Made by a program: the position numbers and the translations under genes. The notes beneath the pieces are model-generated. The model saw nothing but the letters and a program-made list of their open reading frames with translations, made no database searches and was not told where the DNA came from. From Acinetobacter sp. WCHA45 (GTDB lineage: Bacteria; Pseudomonadota; Gammaproteobacteria; Pseudomonadales; Moraxellaceae): a stretch of DNA of 64,000 nt. This document shows, in pieces, positions 19,392-29,418 of this stretch (within the stretch, counting starts at the first letter, position 1; each line of letters opens with the position of its first letter). Location of the stretch: NCBI RefSeq assembly GCF_002165255.2, contig NZ_CP028561.1, positions 2,604,001 to 2,668,000 of the forward strand, written 5' to 3'.

Positions 19392-21071
19392 TTAAGCTGG
19401 TTTACGTAAATCTTTACGTAAGATCTTACCTACGTTCGATTTTGGTAGATCATCCATAAACTCAACATAACGTGGGCATTTATAGCCTGTTAAGTTTTGT
19501 TTTGCATAAGCAATAATTTCTTCAGTTGTTAATGAAGGATCTTTTTTCACGATGAATAATTTAGGCACTTCACCTGATTTTTCATCTGGCACACCAATCG
19601 CAGCAACTTCCAATACTTTTGGATGCTTCGCAATCACTTCTTCAATTTCACTCGGGTAAACGTTAAAGCCTGAAACTAAGATCATATCTTTTTTACGGTC
19701 TACAATTTTGAAATAACCGCGTGAATCCATGACACCAACATCACCCGTACGGAAGAAACCGTCTTTGGTCATGACTTTCTCAGTTTCATCAGGACGATTC
19801 CAGTAGCCTTTCATTACCTGTGGGCCACGAATCGAAATTTCACCCTGCTCACCAAATGCCACTTCGTTACCATCATCATCAAGTAAAGCAACTTCAGTCA
19901 ATGGTAATGGGATACCAATCGTGCCGCTAAACTCAGTCGTTGCAGGAGGGTTTGCTGTTGCAACTGGTGAAGTCTCAGACAAGCCATAACCTTCAATGAT
20001 GATGGTGCCTGTTACTTTTTTCCACGCTTCAGCAGTCGATGGCAATACCGCCATACCACCACCCATTGCCATCTTCAATTTGCTATGGTCAAGCTGTTTG
20101 AATTCTTCGTTGTTCACTAAGGCATTAAACAAGGTGTTTACTGCTGGGAAGAAAGAAGGTTGGTATTTACGTAATTCGCCAACGACTGCTGGTAGGTCAC
20201 GTGGGTTCGGAATCAAGATATTCGCTTGACCTTTATACATACCGTAAAGCGCGCACACCATGAATGCAAAGATGTGATAAAGCGGTAACGCACACACGAT
20301 ACGATCATCTTTAGAACCGTCACCTGTGCCAAATTTACTTGAGAAAATACCATCACATTGTAATAGGTTAGAAACCAAGTTACGGTGTGTTAACTCAGCA
20401 CCTTTAGAAACACCTGTCGTACCACCTGTATATTGCAGTACAGCAGTATCGCTTAAGGTCAAACTTGGACGTTTATAATTGCTTGGATTTGCTTTACCTA
20501 ACGCTGCATTAAATTTAACGTGGCCAGGAATATTCCATGCTGGAATTTGTTTACGTACTTTACGTAAAACGAAGTTTACAATCGTACCTTTCAGTGTACC
20601 GAGCATGTCACCGACAGAAGCAACCACAACATGCTTCACTGGTGTTTTACCAATAATGCTTTGATAAACACTAGCAAAGTTTTCGATGATTACAAGAGCT
20701 TCTGCCCCAGAGTCATTTAACTGATGCTCAAGCTCACGTGAAGTATAAAGTGGGTTTACATTGACCAATACTAAACCTGCACGGAATACACCTAGAGCAA
20801 CTACTGGATACTGGAATACGTTCGGCATCATCACCGCAACGCGCGATCCTTTTTTCAAGCCCAGACCTTGCAGGTAGGTGGCAAATTTACGGCTGGCGAC
20901 TTCTAATTCATTATACGTTAAAACTTTATCCATGAAGATAAAGGCATCACGTGAACCAAATTTTTGGAAATTGCGTTCAAAAATATCAACAAGTGAGGTG
21001 TTTTCAGCAGGCAGCGCAACTGTTTCTGGGATTCCTGTCTTTTGGTATTCTGCAAACCAAATTTTTTCCAT
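19392..21071 (-). CDS. fadD: Long-chain-fatty-acid-CoA ligase
   Basis: AMP-forming acyl-CoA synthetase that activates fatty acids for beta-oxidation, acting at the inner face of the cytoplasmic membrane. It has 559 residues, close to E. coli FadD. The P-loop-like AMP-binding motif is LQYTGGTTGVSKGAELTHRN (about residues 212-231). Other conserved parts are GYGLSETSPVAT, the FFRTGDVG motif, and the C-terminal lysine region PKSNVGKILRKDLR. A palindrome in the promoter region suggests control by a dimeric repressor. It lies downstream of parC but with its own promoter region. Confidence 0.95.
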   Translation of the reverse strand: MEKIWFAEYQKTGIPETVALPAENTSLVDIFERNFQKFGSRDAFIFMDKVLTYNELEVASRKFATYLQGLGLKKGSRVAVMMPNVFQYPVVALGVFRAGLVLVNVNPLYTSRELEHQLNDSGAEALVIIENFASVYQSIIGKTPVKHVVVASVGDMLGTLKGTIVNFVLRKVRKQIPAWNIPGHVKFNAALGKANPSNYKRPSLTLSDTAVLQYTGGTTGVSKGAELTHRNLVSNLLQCDGIFSSKFGTGDGSKDDRIVCALPLYHIFAFMVCALYGMYKGQANILIPNPRDLPAVVGELRKYQPSFFPAVNTLFNALVNNEEFKQLDHSKLKMAMGGGMAVLPSTAEAWKKVTGTIIIEGYGLSETSPVATANPPATTEFSGTIGIPLPLTEVALLDDDGNEVAFGEQGEISIRGPQVMKGYWNRPDETEKVMTKDGFFRTGDVGVMDSRGYFKIVDRKKDMILVSGFNVYPSEIEEVIAKHPKVLEVAAIGVPDEKSGEVPKLFIVKKDPSLTTEEIIAYAKQNLTGYKCPRYVEFMDDLPKSNVGKILRKDLRKPA

Positions 21072-21106
21072 AATGCCATTATCTCCGAGTAGTAATCCTT
21101 AAAAAT

Positions 21107-21119
21107 GTAACGACGTTAC
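21107..21119. promoter_or_regulatory. Palindromic operator candidate in the fadD promoter
   Basis: GTAACG-A-CGTTAC is a perfect dyad 35 bp upstream of the fadD start. On the minus strand it sits between a TTGTCA and a TACATT that could be -35 and -10 with a 16-bp spacer, the classic repressor position. Confidence 0.5.
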
Positions 21120-21227
21120 TTTCCATGACAAAACTTTTTTTTAACTTTTGGAATTGCCCTGTCAATCTATTCAAATAATATGAATACCTTGTCATATATA
21201 ACGTATTTTTATCACAGAATACTAGCC

Positions 21228-23447
21228 TTATCTCTGAATGAGGAGTCTATTTGCTTTTTGATATCCCCGTGGTAAAAGTTGCCCCTTTGTTGCTCTTTTT
21301 CCTATATATTTTTGGAGATCATCCCCTTTCAGTTTTAGGTGTTGTTGTCCTGCAGCGACTTGGATTATTTCATCTAAACTCAGTGTTGTCATGGATAAAA
21401 TTTGCTCTTTTTCATCAAGTTGTATCAACTTGTTACCTTTACCTTTATTCAGAACAGGTAATTCAGCCAAATCTATGATCAATAAGCGCCCTGATGAACT
21501 GAGAATTGCAACATGTGTGGCTTGTTGAATTGGCAATAAAGGTAAAGCGGTTGCATTGTCTGCAACTGTCAAAAAGGCTTTACCTGCTTTCGCATTGGTA
21601 TCTAACTGCGCCGCTTGCGTTTTAAATCCATATCCGTTTGAACTGACTGCAAGTAACTCATTACTGTCCTCATCAACAAATACTTGAATAAATGACACGC
21701 CGCTGGCTGGTGCAAGCTTTGAGCTCAATGGCTCACCCAAACCACGCGCCGATGGCAAGCTGCTGATTGGCAAGGCATAGCTACGCCCCGTTTCATCAAG
21801 GAAATACACCCGTTGATTGGTTTTCCCAACTGCATGGCTTAAATACTGGTCACCCGCGCGATAATTCAGGTTGGCCGCATCAACCTCAGCACCTTTGGCA
21901 GCACGTACCCAGCCTGCTTCTGACAAGACCACAGTTACTGTTTCCGCAGGCATTAAATCTTGCTCTTTGATTTGTACCGCATCTGCACGTTTCACAATCG
22001 GTGAACGACGATCATCACCGAACTTTTTCGCGTCTTCTTTTAACTCACCAATAATTAAATTCTTCAATGATTCAGGATTTGCAAGTTGCTCGCGAATAAT
22101 CGCTGCTTTTGCTTCCAGTTCTTCTTGTTCACGGCGGATTTCCATTTCTTCAAGTTTAGCCAAATGACGAAGCTTGAGCTCCAAAATTGCCTCAGCCTGA
22201 ATATCATCAATCCCAAAGTGCTGCATCAAAACAGGTTTTGGTTGATCTTCTTCACGAATAATCCGAATTACAGTATCAATATCTAAATAAGCAATTAAAA
22301 GGCCTGCCAAAATATGCAAACGTTTTTCAATTTTATTTAAATGATATTGCAAACGACGTGTTACGGTTTGCTTACGGATCTCAATCCATTCCAACAAAAT
22401 ACGGCGAATCGATTTGACTTGAGGACGACCATCTGCACCAATCATATTCAAATTAACGCGATAGCTTGATTCTAAATCAGTGGTCGCAAATAAATGGCTC
22501 ATCACCGTTTCAGCATCTACACGATTAGAACGCAATACAATGACTAAGCGTGTTGGATTTTTATGATCTGATTCATCACGAATATCTGCCACCAAAGGCA
22601 ACTTTTTCGCAATCATTTGATCTGCAATTTGCGTGACGACTTTTGAACCTGAAACTTGATAAGGTAGCTCAGTAATCACAATCTCATTTTTTTCGACCGT
22701 ATACACTGCACGCGCACGATAGCTACCACGCCCTGTAGTTTGGATTTTCAGTAATTCTTCTGGTGGCGTAATAATTTCAGCTTTGGTCGGTAAATCGGGT
22801 GCTGGAATATATTCTGCTAATTTTTCATCAGTGGTTTCAGGGTTACGAATCAGCGCAATCGTACCTTTGACTACTTCACGTAAGTTATGCGGTGGAATAT
22901 CAGTTGCCATCCCCACTGCAATGCCCGTCGTACCGTTCAGTAGGATATTGGGAATCCTTGCAGGCAAAGTAATCGGTTCTTTCATCGAACCATCAAAGTT
23001 ATCTTGCCATTCACTCGTTCCTTGCCCAAGCTCACTCAGTAATAATTCACTATAAGCAGACAATTTGGCTTCGGTATAACGCATTGCAGCAAATGACTTA
23101 GGGTCATCAGGTGAACCCCAGTTGCCTTGACCTTCAATCAATGGATAACGGTAGCTGAATGGCTGTGCCATCAATACCATCGCTTCATAACAGGCTAAAT
23201 CACCATGTGGATGATATTTACCTAACACGTCACCGACTGTACGTGCCGATTTCTTCGGTTTGCCTGTCGATTTTAAGCCCAACTCGCTCATCGCATAAAC
23301 AATACGGCGTTGTACAGGTTTTAAACCGTCACTGATATGCGGCAATGCACGATCCATAATCACGTACATGGCATAGTTTAAATAAGCTTGTTCTGTGAAT
23401 TCAGCTACGGAGCGGTTTTCGGTTGCATGATGTGCAAGGCTGGTCAT
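21228..23447 (-). CDS. parC: DNA topoisomerase IV subunit A, with Leu at the quinolone-resistance position 84
   Basis: Catalytic breakage-reunion subunit of topoisomerase IV, which decatenates daughter chromosomes. It has 739 residues. The active-site Tyr is in the segment [20 protein letters not shown] long coiled-coil region follows and then a C-terminal beta-pinwheel (about 495-739). The quinolone-resistance-determining region reads [17 protein letters not shown]. Residue 84 (E. coli Ser80) is Leu, codon TTA, where Ser is expected; Glu88 is unchanged. This substitution is a known fluoroquinolone-resistance change in Acinetobacter. parE is not in the window. Confidence 0.96.
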   Translation of the reverse strand: MTSLAHHATENRSVAEFTEQAYLNYAMYVIMDRALPHISDGLKPVQRRIVYAMSELGLKSTGKPKKSARTVGDVLGKYHPHGDLACYEAMVLMAQPFSYRYPLIEGQGNWGSPDDPKSFAAMRYTEAKLSAYSELLLSELGQGTSEWQDNFDGSMKEPITLPARIPNILLNGTTGIAVGMATDIPPHNLREVVKGTIALIRNPETTDEKLAEYIPAPDLPTKAEIITPPEELLKIQTTGRGSYRARAVYTVEKNEIVITELPYQVSGSKVVTQIADQMIAKKLPLVADIRDESDHKNPTRLVIVLRSNRVDAETVMSHLFATTDLESSYRVNLNMIGADGRPQVKSIRRILLEWIEIRKQTVTRRLQYHLNKIEKRLHILAGLLIAYLDIDTVIRIIREEDQPKPVLMQHFGIDDIQAEAILELKLRHLAKLEEMEIRREQEELEAKAAIIREQLANPESLKNLIIGELKEDAKKFGDDRRSPIVKRADAVQIKEQDLMPAETVTVVLSEAGWVRAAKGAEVDAANLNYRAGDQYLSHAVGKTNQRVYFLDETGRSYALPISSLPSARGLGEPLSSKLAPASGVSFIQVFVDEDSNELLAVSSNGYGFKTQAAQLDTNAKAGKAFLTVADNATALPLLPIQQATHVAILSSSGRLLIIDLAELPVLNKGKGNKLIQLDEKEQILSMTTLSLDEIIQVAAGQQHLKLKGDDLQKYIGKRATKGQLLPRGYQKANRLLIQR

Positions 23448-23578
23448 TTCAGCGAGTCATATAAAAAATTTACTTAATGTTATCGTAAATGCCCTTGCGC
23501 TGCTATAACCGCAGCTCATATGCGGAGAAAGCATTGTGACAAGTCTTTGTTGTTGTTTATGCGTCAAGTGGTGTCTTG

Positions 23579-24223
23579 TCAATGCTCATCCGTCGAAGAT
23601 GCAGACTCAGCATCATCTTCCTTATAAATAAATTTTGGCATTTCCAGACCAAAATAAATTGCAATCACGCGCAAGGTGAAACCAAACACCAAGGTAAAAA
23701 TTACGGTAAGGTCATGTGGTAGTCCAACCTCTAGACAGACCCAATAACAAATCACGGCAACAAAGGAAATACTGGCATACAGCTCACGACGGAACACTAG
23801 TGGCACATCATTACACAAGATATCGCGCAAAATACCCCCCGATACCCCTGTTAAGACCCCAGCCACGGCGGAAACCACAAAACCATGCCCCATCGACAAG
23901 GCAATTTGACAGCCAATGATGGTGAAACCAATTAATCCCATGGCGTCAAGCAATAAGAACACACTACGTAAATGTTTCATCCACTTGGCGATAATAATGG
24001 TGACAAACGCTGCACAACAAGTCAGAACCAAATATTCAGGATGTTTGACCCACGTTAAAGGATAATGGCCTAGTAAAACATCTCGAACTGAACCACCACC
24101 TAAAGCAGTCACACAAGCAATCAGTGTTACCCCAAACCAGTCCATACTACGTCGTCCTGCTGATAACGCCCCTGTCATCGCTTCCGCAGTAATAGCAATA
24201 ATATAAATCACGGTGAGTAACAT
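23579..24223 (-). CDS. TRIC/UPF0126-family trimeric cation channel protein (YicG-like)
   Basis: Inner-membrane protein of the UPF0126 family, bacterial relatives of TRIC channels. It has 214 residues with about seven membrane helices in two repeats. Each repeat has a glycine-rich motif: GALSAGRRSMDWFGV...ALGGGSVRDVLLG near the N-terminus and VSAVAGVLTGVSGGILRDILC in the second half. The acidic soluble tail after residue 195 is short. The physiological ion is uncertain. Confidence 0.88.
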   Translation of the reverse strand: MLLTVIYIIAITAEAMTGALSAGRRSMDWFGVTLIACVTALGGGSVRDVLLGHYPLTWVKHPEYLVLTCCAAFVTIIIAKWMKHLRSVFLLLDAMGLIGFTIIGCQIALSMGHGFVVSAVAGVLTGVSGGILRDILCNDVPLVFRRELYASISFVAVICYWVCLEVGLPHDLTVIFTLVFGFTLRVIAIYFGLEMPKFIYKEDDAESASSTDEH

Positions 24224-24275
24224 CTGCCGACATCCCTAAATCAGGCATCAAAGTGTGCGCTATTTTAAGGCAAAC

Positions 24276-24758
24276 TTAGATGAATTGCGCACAACATTGT
24301 TTAAATTTTTTCCCTGAACCGCAAATACAGGGTTGTTTCATGGTGATTTGCAGATCCAAGGTTGGATCAAGAAAATACCAGTGCTGCTGATGCAAAACAA
24401 AATGAGAGATTTCATGATGAACATGTTGCTGTTTTCCATCATGGTAATGGGCCTTGAATTCTACCAAGGCATGGGTTTTATCCAGTTTTGGCTGGTGCTG
24501 CACGACTTCTAATTTTAGCCACTGATTGGATTGACTCCAATCTGCAATCGCATCTCGATCCAAACCGGTTTGCTGCCCCAAAGCGGTGGTTTCCAAAATA
24601 TAATCAATCTGTTGTAAAGCAAAAGCACTGTAACGCGAACGCATTAATTGCTCTGCATTTTGAGCAAATTGTTGTTTCAAATGCAAAGGTTGGCAACATG
24701 TTACATATAGCCCACTTCCACATGGGCAATTCTCTGTCAATGTCATTTCAATACTCAA
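24276..24758 (-). CDS. YchJ-family SEC-C motif protein
   Basis: Soluble 160-residue protein of the YchJ/UPF0225 family, of unknown exact role. It has a zinc-binding SEC-C motif at each end, CPCGSGLYVTCCQPLH and CICGSGKKFKQCC. Between them is an NTF2-like core with the typical LMRSRYSAFALQQIDYILET. MTLTEN at residue 5 is an alternative start. It lies between the channel gene and terC on the same strand, with a terminator before it, so it has its own promoter. Confidence 0.88.
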   Translation of the reverse strand: MSIEMTLTENCPCGSGLYVTCCQPLHLKQQFAQNAEQLMRSRYSAFALQQIDYILETTALGQQTGLDRDAIADWSQSNQWLKLEVVQHQPKLDKTHALVEFKAHYHDGKQQHVHHEISHFVLHQQHWYFLDPTLDLQITMKQPCICGSGKKFKQCCAQFI

Positions 24759-24762
24759 ATAA

Positions 24763-24820
24763 AAATAGCCTTGAGCAAAACGACCGTAATCACGATCGTA
24801 AAACTCAGAGGCTATTTAAA
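24763..24820 (-). terminator. Branched terminator of the terC-like gene
   Basis: Long inverted repeat AAATAGCC-TTGAG/CTCAG-AGGCTATTT enclosing a second hairpin (ACGACCGT/ACGATCGT), followed on the minus strand by T5-A-T3. The double hairpin is unusual but fits termination. Confidence 0.7.
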
Positions 24821-24830
24821 ACAAACTTAA

Positions 24831-26414
24831 TTATGTATCGGCTAACTTTTCTTTGGCAATAATACGCACTTTTTCAATTTTGTGCCCATCCATTGTAACA
24901 ACTTCAAAGCGATAGCCATCAGCTTCAACCATTTCCCCATTTTCAGGTAAACGACCTAAATGGAATAACACATAACCAGATAAAGTTGAATATTCTTCAC
25001 TTTCATCAACCAGATCTTTACCTAATAACAGTGATACATGGCGAATGTCCGTTGAACCTTCTAATAACATTGAACCATCATCCAAACTGGCAGCCACAGC
25101 TTCCAATTCGTCTTCATCAGGGAACTCACCTGCGATCGCCTCTAATACATCTATCGGCGTTGCAATTCCCTCGATAGAACCGTATTCATTTAAAACGATG
25201 GCTATTTGCAACGGCGCTTGACGTAACTGTTCCATCACCATCAGGACTTGGGCATTTTCATGTACAATCACAGGTTCACGCAGATGTTTACTGAAATCAA
25301 TCGTTCCTGTTTCAATGTATTCATTGAGAATTTTATGGGTCAGTACCACACCCTCAATATTATCCAGTTCACCCCGTGCAATGATCAGGCGTGAATGGGT
25401 CATTGCCATCAAACGCTCTTTCAATTCGGCTGGGTCAGCATCAAGGTCCAGCCATTCCAATTCAGGACGTGGTGTCATCACCGATTTTACTGGACGTTCA
25501 GACAAGCCCAATACGCCCTGTACCAGTACACTGTGGTAAACACCATTATCTTCGTCAAACACTTCTTTGGCATAGGCTTGAGTCGCTAAAACGTCTTCAG
25601 CTTCTTTATTTTGGCCTTCACTACCATTACCTTTACTGCCCAACATACGTAATACTGCAGAAGCTGTGCGATAACGTAAATCAGTCGTCGTCACCAATTT
25701 CTCTTGATTACGGCGCATGGTCTGATTCACGATTTCGACTAAGACAGAGAAACCTATCGCAGCGTACAAGTAACCTTTCGGGATATGGAAACCAAAGCCC
25801 TCAACCACTAATGAGAAACCGATCATCATCAGGAAACCAAGACACAGGATCACCACGGTTGGATGCTTATTGACGAAATCCATCAGCGGTTTGGATGCCC
25901 AAAGCATAATACCAACAGCAATAATCATTGCCAGCATCATGACACTTTGATGCTTCACCATACCAACTGCAGTAATCACACTGTCTAAAGAAAAGACGGC
26001 ATCTAAAACGACAATCTGAACAATCACCATCCAAAAAGTCGCATGTACAGGATTTTCTTCTTTCAGTGTTTGGTGACCCTCGATTCGTTCATGTAACTCC
26101 ATCGTACCTTTGAAGAGTAAGAACACACCACCAAACAGCAAAATCAGGTCACGACCAGAAAAGGCATGGTCAAAAATATGGAACAGTGGTTCAGTTAGAG
26201 TCACAACCCATGCAATTGCAGCAAGCAATCCTAGACGCATGATTAAGGCGAGAATCAAACCAACTCTACGAGCAGCATTACGTTGTTCTGGTGGTAATTT
26301 TTCTGCCAAGATTGCAATAAATACTAGGTTATCAATACCTAGTACGATTTCAAGCACCACCAATGTGGCTAAGCCAACCCATGCAGCAGGATCAGACATC
26401 CATTCAAAAATCAT
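24831..26414 (-). CDS. TerC-family membrane protein with CBS and CorC/HlyC domains (YoaE-like)
   Basis: Inner-membrane protein of 527 residues, like E. coli YoaE. The N-terminal TerC domain (about 1-235, seven helices) has acidic membrane motifs [18 protein letters not shown] and [19 protein letters not shown] pair of CBS domains follows (about 300-425, starting [20 protein letters not shown]), and a CorC/HlyC domain ends the protein. TerC proteins are linked to metal-ion (Mn, Ca) export; the substrate here is not known. I looked for a yybP-ykoY manganese riboswitch in the leader and did not find one. Confidence 0.9.
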   Translation of the reverse strand: MIFEWMSDPAAWVGLATLVVLEIVLGIDNLVFIAILAEKLPPEQRNAARRVGLILALIMRLGLLAAIAWVVTLTEPLFHIFDHAFSGRDLILLFGGVFLLFKGTMELHERIEGHQTLKEENPVHATFWMVIVQIVVLDAVFSLDSVITAVGMVKHQSVMMLAMIIAVGIMLWASKPLMDFVNKHPTVVILCLGFLMMIGFSLVVEGFGFHIPKGYLYAAIGFSVLVEIVNQTMRRNQEKLVTTTDLRYRTASAVLRMLGSKGNGSEGQNKEAEDVLATQAYAKEVFDEDNGVYHSVLVQGVLGLSERPVKSVMTPRPELEWLDLDADPAELKERLMAMTHSRLIIARGELDNIEGVVLTHKILNEYIETGTIDFSKHLREPVIVHENAQVLMVMEQLRQAPLQIAIVLNEYGSIEGIATPIDVLEAIAGEFPDEDELEAVAASLDDGSMLLEGSTDIRHVSLLLGKDLVDESEEYSTLSGYVLFHLGRLPENGEMVEADGYRFEVVTMDGHKIEKVRIIAKEKLADT

Positions 26415-26740
26415 TGATGTGACTCCTCTGCAAAATCAGCAATATCGTTATGAAGTTGAAATTTTAAAAGGTCGGCACAAATAGCCAAAACATTTTTTTT
26501 AGGAAATAAGAACAAAGCGGAGCGACAACAACCACTACTCATAGAGGTACATAAATTAATAAAAGGATTTTCAGTATAGGCAAGATTGCAGTGAAATTCA
26601 TCTTTTTTATGTGCTTGTTGTTTTCAAATTTTTTCTAAAATTCATGATATTGTTTTGTACGTAAAGTGTGCATAAAACTGTCATAAAAGTCATTTAACCT
26701 AGACAAGCATAATGAAAATGATAAGGTGAAAATAAACCGA
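26415..26740. other. Divergent intergenic region terC/LOG gene
   Basis: About 325 bp with a ribosome-binding site (GAGGAG) for terC at the left end. No ORF, operator or riboswitch could be supported. It presumably carries the promoters of both genes. Confidence 0.45.
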
Positions 26741-27367
26741 ATGAATAGTGTATTTAGAATGACAGATAAAAAAACCATTTCTTCTACTCCCAGAAAAACC
26801 ACCCAATCTCTGATTGCGTTATATTGCGGTTCTCGTACAGGTAACAAACCCATTTATCGAGATAAAGCCATCGAACTTGCTCAACACATCGCGAATCAAG
26901 GTCTTGGAATTGTCTATGGCGGGGCAAGTATTGGCTTAATGGGTCAAGTTGCAGATACTGTACTCGAACATAGCGGTGAAGTAGTCGGTGTAATTCCTGA
27001 GTTTATGTTGGACTATGAAATTGCACACAATAAATTAACAGAGCTTCATATTGTTGAAACCATGCATGAACGTAAAGCATTGATGGCAGAACGTGCCAGT
27101 GCTTTTATTGCTTTACCTGGTGGTTTGGGTACTTTTGAAGAGATTTTAGAAATAGCGACTTGGGGCCAACTCAATCAGCACCAAAAACCGATGATTATTT
27201 ATAATGTTAATCGTTTTTATGATGCCTTGATTGCTCAACTAGATCATGCTGTTGAAGAAGGATTTTTACCTCCTCAACATCGTGCCAAAGTGATTATTTG
27301 TGATTCGCTTGAACAAATTACCAATGTAATTAAAAATTTGAATAGTCCTACACGTATCGAAGTTTAA
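26741..27367 (+). CDS. LOG-family (TIGR00730) Rossmann-fold protein
   Basis: Cytosolic protein of the lysine-decarboxylase-like LOG family; characterised members hydrolyse nucleoside 5'-monophosphates such as cytokinin ribotides to base and ribose phosphate. It contains the signature PGGLGTFEEILE and the upstream MHERKALM. The N-terminal YCGSRTGNKPIYRDKA and GIVYGGASIGLMG form the phosphate-binding region. The start is uncertain. ATG 26741 (208 residues) has AAGGTGA 11 nt ahead; GTG 26726 and ATG 26759 are alternatives. Tandem N-terminal Thr/Ser residues before residue 25 are not conserved in the family. Confidence 0.85.
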   Translation: MNSVFRMTDKKTISSTPRKTTQSLIALYCGSRTGNKPIYRDKAIELAQHIANQGLGIVYGGASIGLMGQVADTVLEHSGEVVGVIPEFMLDYEIAHNKLTELHIVETMHERKALMAERASAFIALPGGLGTFEEILEIATWGQLNQHQKPMIIYNVNRFYDALIAQLDHAVEEGFLPPQHRAKVIICDSLEQITNVIKNLNSPTRIEV

Positions 27368-27380
27368 AATACTCAGCATA

Positions 27381-27411
27381 AAAAAAACGGATCAAATTGA
27401 TCCGTTTTTTT
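27381..27411. terminator. Bidirectional terminator
   Basis: Stem AAAAACGGATCAA/TTGATCCGTTTTT with flanking A and T runs, between the LOG gene and the lipoprotein gene. Confidence 0.9.
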
Positions 27412-27422
27412 ATGCTCAGAGT

Positions 27423-29273
27423 TTATTGAAGATTAACTTGGTAAACAGCCGTTGAACCACTGACTTCATTACCAACCACGAGTAATGGCTTGCCATTTGG
27501 GGAGTCTTTTGCAGAGACAAAAATCAACCCCTCAGGTCCTAAATCACCCTGCTGCGCAATATCTGTTTCTACAAAGTTACGGGTCGTAAAATATTCAATA
27601 AACTTAGGTTTATTCGGCGTGGTGATGTCATACGCCATGATGCCACTCATACGTTCCAAACCAATAAAAGCAAAGGTTTTCTTCCCGATTGTCCCCACAG
27701 TAATACCTTCTGGTTCTGGACCTTTGGCAGCACTTCGCTTATCAAAAGTGACTTCTTCATGATCACTATTAAAGTATTTAGGAAATAACTCTGCTATTTT
27801 CTTTTCAAATTCGCTGCCCGAATCCCAAACAAGTTGACCTTGGGTATTCCAGATACTAAATGAACGTGCACCATAGGCATAGAGTTTGTCATAAACCAGA
27901 TAACCATCTGCATCCAGTTTTGGTGAACCGTCTTGATTCACTTGGTATCCTTTGGTCCACGTCACTTTTAAACGACCTAATTGACTATCTTCACGACACC
28001 CTTTTGCATCTGTTGCCGTTGCGCCACAATAACCAAAAGTTGATGAATTTAATCGTGCACCTTTTACGCCTACAGCGATTTTCTGTAAATGCGCTGGATA
28101 CTCATCTTTGACTTTATTGGTAAAACCACTACTCTTAAACAGATCTTTAACGCGAATTTCTTCTACAAAGCCCTTACTGGTATCACCACCAAAATATGCC
28201 TCAGCATCTTTTAACCAAGCGCGTGAATCCCCTTCATTGGCAGTCACCAAATAAGTTTGTCCATTCACCTGATAGTTCGCAATCGAATCTGGTTGATACA
28301 TTCCCACTAAACCTGCCCACGGTTTGATATTGATCATTCCCTTATCTTTATCTTTGGTATCAATAACACCATCACCATTACAATCTGTTTTTGGATCACA
28401 ATCCCGATCGCTCACATCTAAAGCATTCTCAACCAAACTATGGTCTTTATAGCCTAATGGATAAATATCGGTGACTTTCTGTTGTGTGATATCTATTCTC
28501 GCAATTGCATTATTTTCTTGTAACGTGACCCAAGCGGTTTTGCTGTCTGCTGAAATGGTTATATATTCAGGTTCTAAATCTTGAGCAACGCTGGCATTTG
28601 GACCAAAGATACGTACTCCTTTGGCCAATAAATCTGACTTTTGATTATTCCATGCACTAAAACCTGCCACACTGGCTTTAGGTTGTTGGATATTGCTGAT
28701 ATCAATAATGCTGATTGAACCTTCAGGATCAACCGAATAATCATCATTCGGTTCTGCTTCATTTGCGACTAAAACCGTTTTAGCATCTGGACTAAAAGTC
28801 AGCATATCAGGTAAAGCACCCACACTCACTTTGCTAATAAAACTGAGATCTTTGGCATTAAAAAACACCACCATTCCGGTATCCGTTTTATTCTCAGCTT
28901 GTACTGCAATCGCAACAATGCCATTTTTCACAGCAACACTATTTACTTCAGAATTTGCTAAATACGTTCGTGCTGAAAGCTCTGCAATGTGTACAGGCTG
29001 TGCTGGTTTAGATGCATCTAGAACATCGACTAAACCTTTTTGTGCATTGACTACAAATAAGCGTTTACTTGCCGCATCATACGCAGGAATCTCAGCTGCA
29101 CTTTTAACAAACACCTTGGTTTCATAACGCCCTAACAAACTTAACTTCATTGTTTCAGGCGTTGCTTCTACAACCTCTGTTGAGCTCGTAGCGTTATCAT
29201 TCTCATTACAGGCAACCAACCCGACAGACAACAATGTTGTCAATAAAACTGAAATCTTAAATTTCATCATCAA
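27423..29273 (-). CDS. Choice-of-anchor I family lipoprotein
   Basis: Exported beta-propeller-like protein of 616 residues. The signal peptide has a lipobox (VGLVAC, Cys about residue 22), so it is a lipoprotein. Repeated blades are seen, for example AYDAASKRLFVVNAQKGLVDVLD and LTFSPDAKTVLVANEAEPND. An Asp-rich calcium-loop-like stretch DCNGDGVIDTKDKD sits near residue 300. The C-terminal blade contains GPEGLIFVSAKDSPNGKPLL. Members are often annotated as alkaline-phosphatase-like; enzymatic activity is not shown by sequence. PhoB-type repeats lie upstream, so expression under phosphate limitation is likely. Confidence 0.87.
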   Translation of the reverse strand: MMMKFKISVLLTTLLSVGLVACNENDNATSSTEVVEATPETMKLSLLGRYETKVFVKSAAEIPAYDAASKRLFVVNAQKGLVDVLDASKPAQPVHIAELSARTYLANSEVNSVAVKNGIVAIAVQAENKTDTGMVVFFNAKDLSFISKVSVGALPDMLTFSPDAKTVLVANEAEPNDDYSVDPEGSISIIDISNIQQPKASVAGFSAWNNQKSDLLAKGVRIFGPNASVAQDLEPEYITISADSKTAWVTLQENNAIARIDITQQKVTDIYPLGYKDHSLVENALDVSDRDCDPKTDCNGDGVIDTKDKDKGMINIKPWAGLVGMYQPDSIANYQVNGQTYLVTANEGDSRAWLKDAEAYFGGDTSKGFVEEIRVKDLFKSSGFTNKVKDEYPAHLQKIAVGVKGARLNSSTFGYCGATATDAKGCREDSQLGRLKVTWTKGYQVNQDGSPKLDADGYLVYDKLYAYGARSFSIWNTQGQLVWDSGSEFEKKIAELFPKYFNSDHEEVTFDKRSAAKGPEPEGITVGTIGKKTFAFIGLERMSGIMAYDITTPNKPKFIEYFTTRNFVETDIAQQGDLGPEGLIFVSAKDSPNGKPLLVVGNEVSGSTAVYQVNLQ

Positions 29274-29315
29274 ATTCCATACCCTTATTTTGTATGGTTA
29301 ATTTAGTGATTTGAG

Positions 29316-29365
29316 ATGCAAGTTCGATGACACTTTAATGTCAGTTCCATGACCACTCTTTGACA
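29316..29365 (-). promoter_or_regulatory. Array of five PhoB half-sites (tandem Pho boxes)
   Basis: On the minus strand TGTCAA, GGTCAT, TGACAT, TGTCAT and TTGCAT start exactly 11 bp apart. That is the geometry of PhoB direct repeats (consensus half-site TGTCA). The array ends 43 bp before the lipoprotein start codon, with A/T-rich -10 candidates between. Confidence 0.8.
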
Positions 29366-29418
29366 ATTTTGGTCTTTATTTCCAATAGGCTTGCATTAAA
29401 CTAGAACCGATTTCTTAT

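Noticed and set aside
21228..23447. Many antisense frames opposite parC, fadD, terC and ygiQ
   Set aside because: They follow the codon pattern of the sense genes, have no ribosome-binding sites and no family resemblance.
26415..26600. Possible manganese (yybP-ykoY) riboswitch ahead of the TerC-like gene
   Set aside because: The conserved purine-rich loops and terminator alternative were not found on either strand.
26690..26706. TGTCATAAAAGTCAT upstream of the LOG gene as a Pho box
   Set aside because: The two GTCAT units are 9 bp apart instead of 11, and there are no further repeats.
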